DNA of 64,000 nucleotides, from assembly GCF_029222925.1 (NCBI RefSeq), contig NZ_JARHUI010000005.1:186001-250000 (forward strand). The letters run 5' to 3'. Shown piece by piece: positions 1-7,076 of this stretch. The notes below the pieces were generated by a model. That model had not been told where the DNA came from, did no database searches, and worked only from the letters and a program-made list of their open reading frames with translations. Each line of letters begins with the position of its first letter. The first letter of the stretch is position 1. The position numbers and the translations under genes were made by a program. Source of the stretch: Algoriphagus sp. CAU 1675. GTDB taxonomy: Bacteria > Bacteroidota > Bacteroidia > Cytophagales > Cyclobacteriaceae.

Positions 1-1
1 T

Positions 2-1114
2 GATCTGGCCAACATTATCGCCTTGGACAATCAAAATATCCTGATTGGCGGTAAACAGGGATTTATCCATTACAGGCCCCAACTGGACATCCCCAATTCG
101 GATAAGCCAAAAATTATTTTCCGGGAAATTTCCAATTGGGGAAAAGAAAACAAACTTTTATTTGCGGGCCATAAGAAGGAGTTGGAACAATCCGAAAATC
201 AGAATCCTCCTAGTTTCAGTTTTTCCCAAAACTCTTTCAGCTTCGATTATGTAGCCCCTCATTTTGAAAGCGGAGATGAGATTCTGTATCAATATAAACT
301 TGAAAATTTTGATGAGGACTGGTCCACCTGGACCGCGGAAAACAAAAAAGGCTACACCAACTTACGGGAAGGGGATTACATATTTCGTGTTCGTGCCAAA
401 ACTATATTTGATGATGTCACAGAGGAAATCGAATTTCCCTTTCAAATCTCGCCGCCCTTTTACCGAACATATGTTGCCTACCTGATCTATGGGGGTTCCA
501 TATTTTCAATCTTAATGGTTGGTTTCAAGTGGCTGGACAGGAGACATAAAAGCGAAACCAAACAATTGGAACTGGAAAAAAACAAAGCCTTAAAGCGGAA
601 AGACAATGAAATCGAGTCATTGACGCAGAAGTCCGAAAGAGAGATAATGGCACTAAAAAACGCCAAACTCCAAGCCGATGTAGAGTTGAAAAACCAGGAG
701 CTTACTTCTTCAGCTATGCACCTGATCCAGAAAAACCAATTGCTCACAACCGTAAAAAATTCCTTAAAGACACTTGCCAAGGATGAGAAAGCAAAGTTAA
801 TGAACAGCCAACTCAACCGGCTGATCAAGTCCATTGACAAGGATTTGGAAGGAGGTCAGGAATGGTCCCAATTTGCCGAAAACTTTGATCAGGTTCATGG
901 AAATTTCATCACCCGACTCAAAGAGCGGTATCCGGAACTCACACCCCAGGAAATCAAGTTCAGCGCCTACATTCGAATGAATCTCAACACCAAAGAAATA
1001 GCTAATCTCTTGGGTATTTCAGTTAGGGGAGTTGAAATCGGTCGCTATCGGGTCAGAAAAAAGCTTGGACTTACCCGAAAAGACAACCTCAGTGATTTTC
1101 TACTTAGATTTTAG
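2..1114 (+). CDS. Triple-tyrosine-motif sensor with LuxR-type HTH, 3' part only
   Basis: The gene is already open at the left edge, so its N-terminus is outside the window; no convincing start codon is seen here. What remains shows the end of a beta-propeller-like region, a Y_Y_Y (triple tyrosine) domain around residues 60-150 of the visible part, one membrane segment (YVAYLIYGGSIFSILMVGF), a long charged coiled coil, and a C-terminal helix-turn-helix (TPQEIKFSAY, TKEIANLLGIS, VRKKLGL) of LuxR type. This matches the Bacteroidota family of hybrid sensors in which a periplasmic propeller is joined directly to a cytoplasmic DNA-binding domain without a histidine kinase. The ligand cannot be told. 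Family assignment is firm, function is inference. Confidence 0.85.
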   Translation, partial: DLANIIALDNQNILIGGKQGFIHYRPQLDIPNSDKPKIIFREISNWGKENKLLFAGHKKELEQSENQNPPSFSFSQNSFSFDYVAPHFESGDEILYQYKLENFDEDWSTWTAENKKGYTNLREGDYIFRVRAKTIFDDVTEEIEFPFQISPPFYRTYVAYLIYGGSIFSILMVGFKWLDRRHKSETKQLELEKNKALKRKDNEIESLTQKSEREIMALKNAKLQADVELKNQELTSSAMHLIQKNQLLTTVKNSLKTLAKDEKAKLMNSQLNRLIKSIDKDLEGGQEWSQFAENFDQVHGNFITRLKERYPELTPQEIKFSAYIRMNLNTKEIANLLGISVRGVEIGRYRVRKKLGLTRKDNLSDFLLRF

Positions 1115-1283
1115 GCAATTTGTCAGAGAAAAGCCGATTACTAAGGTCTAGCTTTGTGGAAATTGAAAATTAACGGATAGTCTATATCATTCGAGTCCTT
1201 CAAACAAAATCCCATAGCTGAGTGCCGTTTAAGCTTGAATTAAAAAAAGCGATGATTTGGAGTAGGCTCTAACTTTTATGCAT

Positions 1284-1310
1284 AAAAAAAGCCGATCATT
1301 TCTGATCGGC
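1284..1310 (-). terminator. Terminator of tRNA-fMet
   Basis: Eight-base stem GCCGATCA/TGATCGGC (1291-1298 with 1303-1310) with a four-base loop. On the minus strand it is followed by seven T residues (1284-1290). It lies just downstream of the minus-strand tRNA. Confidence 0.85.
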
Positions 1311-1317
1311 TTCGTAG

Positions 1318-1390
<73 letters not shown>

Positions 1391-1454
1391 ATATATTTTT
1401 AGGCTTTTAAACCTTTATTTCTTTCTTCAATCGCCCTTCCGGCGAATTGTGATA

Positions 1455-1462
1455 CAAAGGTA
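1455..1462 (-). promoter_or_regulatory. -7 box of the tRNA-fMet promoter
   Basis: TACCTTTG on the minus strand matches the Bacteroidota -7 consensus TAnnTTTG. A TTG lies about 19 bases upstream (near 1482-1484) as a partial -33 element. It would start transcription a few dozen bases before the tRNA. Confidence 0.65.
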
Positions 1463-1485
1463 AGGACAAACTCTCAAAAATCAAG

Positions 1486-1493
1486 TACCTTTG
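1486..1493 (+). promoter_or_regulatory. -7 box upstream of era
   Basis: TACCTTTG matches TAnnTTTG. The box overlaps a possible GTG start at 1493, which argues that translation begins at the downstream ATG (1511). It faces away from the tRNA-fMet promoter, so the two form a tight divergent pair. No good -33 element is visible. Confidence 0.55.
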
Positions 1494-1510
1494 TGAAAAA
1501 TTTAATTGGA

Positions 1511-2404
1511 ATGATCACTCAAAAACACCAAGCAGGATTCGTCAACATCATCGGAAAGCCCAATGTGGGCAAATCCACGCTGATGAATATTTTGGTGGGC
1601 GAGCGTCTTTCCATCATTTCTTCCAAAGCCCAGACCACACGCCACCGGATCTTGGGGCTGATCAACTCGGATCAATATCAGATCGTGTTTTCCGATACCC
1701 CGGGGATGCTCAAGCCTCAGTATGAGCTGCACAAAAGCATGATGAATTTCGTCAATCTTTCCCTGGAAGATGCCGATATCATACTTTTCGTAACTGACCT
1801 TTTTGAAAATGATGCAGAAATAGAATCCATCATCGAGCGGATCAACAAATCCGGTATTCCGGTAATTCTGGTCATTAATAAAATAGATCTGGCCAAAGAA
1901 GGACAGTTGGACGAAGTGACCAAATATTGGACGGACCGGATCAAAGCAGATACCATCATCCCTGTATCCGCCAAGGAAAAATTCAATACGGAGCGAATTC
2001 TACAGGAAATTCTGGATAGGCTACCGGAACATCCCCCTTTTTATGACAAGGAGGAACTAACTGACCGACCTGAAAGGTTCTTTGCTTCCGAGATCATCCG
2101 GGAAAAGATCTTTAAAAACTACAAAAAGGAAATCCCATACAGCACAGAAGTAGGGATCGAGGATTTTCACGAGGACGAAAAAATCATCCGAATCCGTGCC
2201 ACCATTTTCGTAGAGCGAAACAGCCAAAAGGGCATCATCATTGGTGAAAAGGGCAAAATGCTGAAAAAAGTCGGTATTGAAGCCCGGGAAGAACTGGAAG
2301 CCTTTTTTGGAAAGCAGGTTCATCTCGAGACCTTTGTCAAGGTGGAACCCGATTGGAGAAAAAATAAACTGAAACTGAAAAAATTTGGGTACGACCCATC
2401 CTAA
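1511..2404 (+). CDS. era: GTPase Era
   Basis: Essential GTPase that binds the 3' end of 16S rRNA and assists assembly of the small ribosomal subunit. From the ATG at 1511 the product has 297 residues, the usual length. The G1 loop GKPNVGKST is at residues 15-23, G3 DTPG at 62-65, G4 NKID at 123-126, and a C-terminal KH domain holds the GEKG loop near 245-248. An in-frame GTG at 1493 would add six residues, but it sits inside a promoter -7 box, so I chose the ATG. It is followed after two bases by the related GTPase der, so the two are very probably co-transcribed as a ribosome-assembly pair. Confidence 0.96.
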   Translation: MITQKHQAGFVNIIGKPNVGKSTLMNILVGERLSIISSKAQTTRHRILGLINSDQYQIVFSDTPGMLKPQYELHKSMMNFVNLSLEDADIILFVTDLFENDAEIESIIERINKSGIPVILVINKIDLAKEGQLDEVTKYWTDRIKADTIIPVSAKEKFNTERILQEILDRLPEHPPFYDKEELTDRPERFFASEIIREKIFKNYKKEIPYSTEVGIEDFHEDEKIIRIRATIFVERNSQKGIIIGEKGKMLKKVGIEAREELEAFFGKQVHLETFVKVEPDWRKNKLKLKKFGYDPS

Positions 2405-2406
2405 TC

Positions 2407-3720
2407 ATGGCAAATATTGTAGCAATTGTAGGAAGACCTAACGTAGGCAAATCCACCCTCTTCAACAGACTAGTGGAAGAGCGAAAAGCCATTGAGGATA
2501 ATATGAGTGGTGTCACAAGAGACCGCCACTATGGACATGCCCAATGGTCAGGCAAGTTTTTCTCCGTGATCGATACAGGAGGATACGTTACTGGCTCAGA
2601 TGACATTTATGAAGCTGAAATCCGAAAGCAGGTAAAACTTGCTATTGAGGAATCTGATGTAATCCTTTTTGTCGTGGACTGCCATGACGGATTGACGGAT
2701 TTGGACAAGGAATTTGCCAATGAACTCCGCTCCACCCAAAAACCCATCTACATTGTAGCAAATAAGGCAGACAACCTGGAAAAGTCTCTTATGGCAAATG
2801 AGTTTTATGCACTTGGCCTGAGCGATTTTGAAATTTTCCCAATTGCCGCAATCAGCGGAAGTGGAACAGGCGAATTACTGGATGCGGTTATCACCCATTT
2901 TGAAGAGGAGGGAGAAGAAGATCCAGATGCCGGAATTCCAAAAATTTCCATTTTGGGAAGACCCAACGTAGGAAAATCCTCTTTCCTCAATGCATTGCTA
3001 GGAAAGGAACGATCCATTGTAACCGATGAAGCCGGTACCACCCGGGATGCGATTCACACCAGATACAAGCTTTTCGGGCAGGACTTTATCATCACCGATA
3101 CGGCAGGAATCCGTAAAAAAGCCAAGGTGAAGGAAGACATAGAATTCTACTCTGTCATGCGTTCCCTTCGGACTTTGGAAGAATCTGATGTCATCATCAT
3201 TATGGTGGATGCTTCCCGTGGACTGGAAGCTCAGGACATCAACCTGATCGGCTTGGCTATCAAAAACAATAAGGGAGTCATGATCATGGTCAATAAGTGG
3301 GATTTGATCGAAAAGGACCACAAGACCATGAATCGAATTAAGGATGAAATGCTGGATCGCCTGGGAGAAAACAAATGGATCCCTATCATTTTCACTTCCG
3401 TCACTGAAAAGCAGCGGATTTTCCAGGCAATTGAATTGGCGGTGAAGGTTTATGAAAACAAAAACCGTAGAATCCCTACTTCCAAACTCAACGAAGCCCT
3501 ACTTCCCGAAATTGAAAAATATCCTCCGCCGGCATGGAAAGGTAAGTACATTAAAATCAAATATGTAACCCAATTGCCTACCAAAAACCCGGTTTTTGCC
3601 TTCTTCTGTAACCTGCCCCAATACATCAAAAATCCTTACACCAGATTTTTGGAGAACAGACTCAGAGAAAACTTTGACTTTGAGGGAGTTCCTGTTAAAA
3701 TCATTTATAAAAACAAATAA
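2407..3720 (+). CDS. der: GTPase Der (EngA), tandem G-domains
   Basis: Ribosome-assembly GTPase acting on the large subunit. The 437-residue protein has the diagnostic double G-domain: a first GRPNVGKST at residues 9-17 and a second GRPNVGKSS starting at 184, each with its own DTxG (DTGGY, DTAGI) and NKxD (NKAD, NKWD) motifs, followed by the KH-like C-terminal domain. The gene starts two bases after the era stop. Length and motif order are normal. Confidence 0.97.
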   Translation: MANIVAIVGRPNVGKSTLFNRLVEERKAIEDNMSGVTRDRHYGHAQWSGKFFSVIDTGGYVTGSDDIYEAEIRKQVKLAIEESDVILFVVDCHDGLTDLDKEFANELRSTQKPIYIVANKADNLEKSLMANEFYALGLSDFEIFPIAAISGSGTGELLDAVITHFEEEGEEDPDAGIPKISILGRPNVGKSSFLNALLGKERSIVTDEAGTTRDAIHTRYKLFGQDFIITDTAGIRKKAKVKEDIEFYSVMRSLRTLEESDVIIIMVDASRGLEAQDINLIGLAIKNNKGVMIMVNKWDLIEKDHKTMNRIKDEMLDRLGENKWIPIIFTSVTEKQRIFQAIELAVKVYENKNRRIPTSKLNEALLPEIEKYPPPAWKGKYIKIKYVTQLPTKNPVFAFFCNLPQYIKNPYTRFLENRLRENFDFEGVPVKIIYKNK

Positions 3721-3762
3721 AAAATATTTGAACGGTCATTGCTTTATTAACTGAAGTTACAA

Positions 3763-3770
3763 TACCTTTG
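3763..3770 (+). promoter_or_regulatory. Promoter of the small acidic lipoprotein gene
   Basis: TACCTTTG is a perfect TAnnTTTG -7 box. A TTG-containing -33-like element (ATTG, 3738-3741) is 21 bases upstream. The gene start follows 27 bases after the box. Confidence 0.65.
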
Positions 3771-3796
3771 CACTGTAATTAAGAAAACCACAAAAA

Positions 3797-3997
3797 ATGA
3801 AAAAGGTATTTGCAATTTTCGCAATCGCTGGCTTGTTCGCTACTGCATCTTGCGGCAACAAAGAAGTTAAGGAAGAAGCTACTGAAGTAGTGGAAATCGT
3901 TGACGAAACAACAACTGAAGAGGCTGTCGAGGTAGTTGAAGAAACTACTGATTCTACTGCTGTAGTAGTTGAAGAAGTTGTGGAAGAAGTAAAATAA
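3797..3997 (+). CDS. Small acidic Glu/Val-rich lipoprotein
   Basis: A 66-residue protein with a signal peptide ending in a lipobox (TASCG, Cys19), so it should be lipid-anchored in the cell envelope. The mature part is almost only Glu, Val, Thr and Asp, with repeats such as EEVVEEV and EEAVEVVEET, and no globular fold is evident. It stands alone between its own promoter and a strong terminator, which suggests a real and probably well-expressed gene. I do not recognise a named family; similar short acidic lipoproteins are common in Bacteroidota. Function unknown. Confidence 0.75.
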   Translation: MKKVFAIFAIAGLFATASCGNKEVKEEATEVVEIVDETTTEEAVEVVEETTDSTAVVVEEVVEEVK

Positions 3998-4020
3998 TTT
4001 CTTTCCTTCCCAAAAATTGA

Positions 4021-4048
4021 GAGTCCCGAAATCGGGACTCTTTTTTTT
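4021..4048 (+). terminator. Terminator after the small lipoprotein gene
   Basis: Perfect eight-base stem GAGTCCCG/CGGGACTC with AAAT loop followed by eight T residues: a textbook intrinsic terminator. Confidence 0.93.
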
Positions 4049-4146
4049 GATAAAAGGTAAATACACTGGCAAGTCTCCTATCTAAAAATTCCCTCTAAGG
4101 GTAAATTCAAATTTCTCCAACTTGATGAAGTTTTGTACTTTTCCCT

Positions 4147-4770
4147 ATGAATTCCACGGAACAACTCCGGCAAATCCTTTCCCGTCATCTACCTATTTCA
4201 AGTATTGATTATTGCATTGAAATTTGGGAGAAAAAACCTTTTCATTTTACGGTAACCCGAGCCCGAAAAACCAAATTAGGAGATTTCCGCTACCGTAAAG
4301 ACCGTAGCATCCAAACTATCACGATCAACGGAGACCTCAACCCCTATCAATTTCTCCTTACCTATATCCATGAGGTAGCCCATTTGCATGCTTTTCTTGC
4401 CTATGGAATGAAAATCCCTCCTCATGGATCCGAATGGAAAAAGACTTTCCAATTTTTAATTTCACCCCTTCTAAGAGCGGAGATTTTTCCGAAAAATATA
4501 TTAATCCCTCTCAGCCTTCACATGAAAAACCCAATGGCAAGTTCGGCAAGGGATCTTTTCCTAATGAAGGAAATGAGCAAATATGACAAAACTAGCGAGG
4601 ATTGCCCCCAGGTGTTTCTTTCAGATCTGAAACCTGGAATTCAATTTGAGCTTTCGGGAAGAATATTCAAAAAAGGAGAAACAAGACGGACCCGAGTTCT
4701 ATGTGAAGAAGTTAAAACTGGAAGAAAATATTTGATAGCACAATTGGCCAAGATCAAACCTTTAGATTAG
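4147..4770 (+). CDS. SprT-like zinc metalloprotease-fold protein
   Basis: A 207-residue SprT-like protein. The zinc site HEVAH is at residues 75-79, inside a helix preceded by a beta-rich RKDRSIQTITING segment, and is followed by HGSEWKKTF, which carries the usual third histidine. The C-terminal third is a small beta domain ending in a GRKYLIAQLAKI segment. Bacterial SprT proteins are poorly characterised; the eukaryotic relative Spartan cleaves DNA-protein crosslinks, so a proteolytic role is inference. The gene is monocistronic in appearance and converges with scpB. Confidence 0.8.
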   Translation: MNSTEQLRQILSRHLPISSIDYCIEIWEKKPFHFTVTRARKTKLGDFRYRKDRSIQTITINGDLNPYQFLLTYIHEVAHLHAFLAYGMKIPPHGSEWKKTFQFLISPLLRAEIFPKNILIPLSLHMKNPMASSARDLFLMKEMSKYDKTSEDCPQVFLSDLKPGIQFELSGRIFKKGETRRTRVLCEEVKTGRKYLIAQLAKIKPLD

Positions 4771-4813
4771 AATCAAAAGTCTGCCAACTGGTCACTGCTA
4801 CTGCACACTGAAC

Positions 4814-5374
4814 CTATTCTTTTTCCTCTCCTATTTGATTTTCCGGCTGAGAAAAATCCTTAGGTTGTGGCAACTCCTGAATGGTGTTGATCCCAAAATA
4901 CTCCATAAACTTACCGGAAGTCCCATAAATCAAAGGGCGTCCAATATTCTCCGACTTCCCTTTGATCTCGATCAGCTCCTTTTCCAGTAATTTCTGTATG
5001 GAATAGTCGCTGTTGACTCCCCGGATTTGCTCCACTTCTCCCTTAGTGATGGGTTGCTTATAGGCAATGATGGATAAGGTCTCGAGTTGTGCTGTGGAAA
5101 GGCGCTTTTGAGATTGCTGTTTCAGTAAAATGCCAATACTGGTTTGGTATGCAGGCTTGGTAAGAAATTGGTAACCTCCCCCTAGATGCTCCAAAGCAAA
5201 GGAAAAATCATCCTGTTGATATTTTTCACCAAGCTCTTGAATGGCCTGTTCAATATGCTCCATTGGCACTTCAGCCTCAAACATTTCGGTCAGACATTTC
5301 TGGATTTCACCCAGGCCCAATGGCCCTGGACTACAAAAGATCAATGCCTCAATATGCCTGTGCAGGAACTCCAA
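4814..5374 (-). CDS. scpB: Segregation and condensation protein B
   Basis: Kleisin-partner subunit of the SMC-ScpAB condensin complex, acting on the nucleoid in chromosome segregation. The 186-residue protein has the two winged-helix domains of ScpB and the family signature LSTAQLETLSIIAYKQPIT, with GRPLIYGTSGKF near the end. It lies three bases downstream of a DksA-like gene in the same direction, so the two are probably co-transcribed. scpA is not in the window. Confidence 0.94.
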   Translation of the reverse strand: MEFLHRHIEALIFCSPGPLGLGEIQKCLTEMFEAEVPMEHIEQAIQELGEKYQQDDFSFALEHLGGGYQFLTKPAYQTSIGILLKQQSQKRLSTAQLETLSIIAYKQPITKGEVEQIRGVNSDYSIQKLLEKELIEIKGKSENIGRPLIYGTSGKFMEYFGINTIQELPQPKDFSQPENQIGEEKE

Positions 5375-5377
5375 AAC

Positions 5378-5761
5378 TTACTTCTTTGCCAATTTTGCTT
5401 CAATGGAATGCATGGTGTGAGGAACAGCTTTCAAACGCTCTTTTGAGATCAGTTTACCTGTATCCACACAAACCCCATAGGTTCCATTTTTGATTCGGAT
5501 CAGGGCATTTTCAAGATTGATAATAAACTTTTGCTGTCGGGAAGCCAATTGGTTCAAACTTTCCCTTTCCAAAGTATCTGCCCCATCTTCCAATAATTTA
5601 GAAGTAGAAGCCGTAAAATCAGTCCCGCTATCGTTTTTCTTGCTCAATGTTTCCTTCAGAGTATGCAATTCCTCTTTGGCTACAGCAAGTTTTTGCAAAA
5701 TTAGCTCTTCAAATTCCTTCAGTTCTTCCGGAGAATAAGCTGTTTTTCCTTCCTGACTCAT
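5378..5761 (-). CDS. TraR/DksA-family protein with degenerate zinc finger
   Basis: A 127-residue protein with the long coiled-coil hairpin and C-terminal globule of the DksA/TraR family, which reaches into the RNA polymerase secondary channel. The C-terminal element YGVCVDTGKLISKERL aligns with the DksA zinc-finger region, but only one cysteine (Cys98) remains; the other three expected cysteines are replaced, with His115 and His118 nearby. Bacteroidota members often lack a complete C4 finger, so this need not mean loss of function. It precedes scpB by three bases. Whether it answers to ppGpp cannot be seen. Confidence 0.82.
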   Translation of the reverse strand: MSQEGKTAYSPEELKEFEELILQKLAVAKEELHTLKETLSKKNDSGTDFTASTSKLLEDGADTLERESLNQLASRQQKFIINLENALIRIKNGTYGVCVDTGKLISKERLKAVPHTMHSIEAKLAKK

Positions 5762-5941
5762 AATAAAACTTTTAGATGGTAATACGTGGACGTGAATTTT
5801 ACATTAAAGTTCCCTAAAATACACGGAGCGCTCGGAATTACAAAAATTTAAAATCTGCCTATTATCAAAATTAATCGTTGGGTTTGCGCTATTCGCCGAT
5901 TTTTCCCCTATTTAGAGCTCAAGTTCAAGTAATTATTACCC

Positions 5942-7009
5942 ATGAAAAAAATACTTCTCAGTCTTGGCATTGCAGGATTTCTTTTTACTTCCTGTACAGA
6001 AAGCTCAACAGATCAAGCTGTTCCCGAAAAGGAAAGTTCTAAGTCGGAATTTGCCTTAGCTATCCACGGAGGTGCCGGAACCATCAAAAAGGAAAATATG
6101 ACTCCCGAACAGGATGCGGAGTACAGGGCCAAGCTCAAAGAATCCCTGGATGCAGGCTTTGCCGTCCTAGAAAATGGAGGCAGTTCCTTGGATGCCGTAA
6201 TCGCTGCTGTAAAAGTCATGGAGGACAGTCCTCTGTTCAATGCGGGAAAGGGCGCTGTATTTACCAATGAAGGAAAAAATGAATTGGACGCAGCAATCAT
6301 GTATGGAGCAGACCGAAATGCCGGAGCCGTAGCAGGGATCACCACTGTTAAAAACCCCATCACTGCCGCCCGAGCAGTCCTAGAAAACTCTCCCCACGTA
6401 TTTATGATCGGAAAAGGTGCCGAGCAATTTGCGGCAGAACAAAACCTAGAGTTAGTTGATCCCTCTTACTTCTTTACACAACACAGGTTCGAACAACTGG
6501 AGAAAATCAAGGAAACGGAAAAGACTCAATTGGACCACAGCGCCCTTTTGGAATTGGAATTGGAAGACCCATTTTTCAAGGATAGAAAATTCGGAACAGT
6601 TGGCGCCGTTGCACTTGACAAAAATGGAAATATCGCCGCTGCTACCTCTACAGGAGGCATGACCAATAAACGCTATGGACGAGTTGGGGATGTTCCGATT
6701 ATAGGAGCTGGAACCTATGCTGACAATGAAACCTGCGCGGTCTCTGCAACCGGACATGGGGAATTCTTCATACGAACAGTCGTAGGCCATGAAATTGCTT
6801 CCATTATGCGCTATGGAGGCAAATCCCTTCAGGAAGCTGCAGATGAGGTAGTAATGGGCCAACTTGTGAAAATCGGAGGCTCAGGCGGGATCATATCCAT
6901 AGACAAAATGGGAAATATTGCCATGCCATTCAATTCCGAGGGAATGTATCGAGGCTACCGAAAAGCCGGAGAAGAGGCAAAAACCTTCATTTACAAAGAC
7001 GATAAATAA
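5942..7009 (+). CDS. Isoaspartyl peptidase / L-asparaginase lipoprotein
   Basis: Ntn-hydrolase of the plant-type asparaginase family, which hydrolyses isoaspartyl dipeptides and asparagine. The 355-residue precursor begins with a lipoprotein signal (FLFTSC), which places the enzyme in the envelope. AIHGGAGT marks the family start, and the autocleavage site is before Thr219 in FGTVGAVAL, followed by STGGMTNK and the GRVGD substrate loop. Cleavage there would yield alpha and beta subunits. It is a single gene with a terminator downstream and probably serves peptide salvage together with the other secreted peptidases here. Confidence 0.92.
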   Translation: MKKILLSLGIAGFLFTSCTESSTDQAVPEKESSKSEFALAIHGGAGTIKKENMTPEQDAEYRAKLKESLDAGFAVLENGGSSLDAVIAAVKVMEDSPLFNAGKGAVFTNEGKNELDAAIMYGADRNAGAVAGITTVKNPITAARAVLENSPHVFMIGKGAEQFAAEQNLELVDPSYFFTQHRFEQLEKIKETEKTQLDHSALLELELEDPFFKDRKFGTVGAVALDKNGNIAAATSTGGMTNKRYGRVGDVPIIGAGTYADNETCAVSATGHGEFFIRTVVGHEIASIMRYGGKSLQEAADEVVMGQLVKIGGSGGIISIDKMGNIAMPFNSEGMYRGYRKAGEEAKTFIYKDDK

Positions 7010-7027
7010 ACTCGATTAGAAAAGGAG

Positions 7028-7059
7028 AGCCGTTTGAAATCTTTCAAACGGCTTTTTTT
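7028..7059 (+). terminator. Terminator after the asparaginase gene
   Basis: Twelve-base perfect stem AGCCGTTTGAAA/TTTCAAACGGCT with a two-base loop, followed by a run of T. It also lies between convergent genes. Confidence 0.9.
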
Positions 7060-7076
7060 ATTAAAAAACACTCTAA

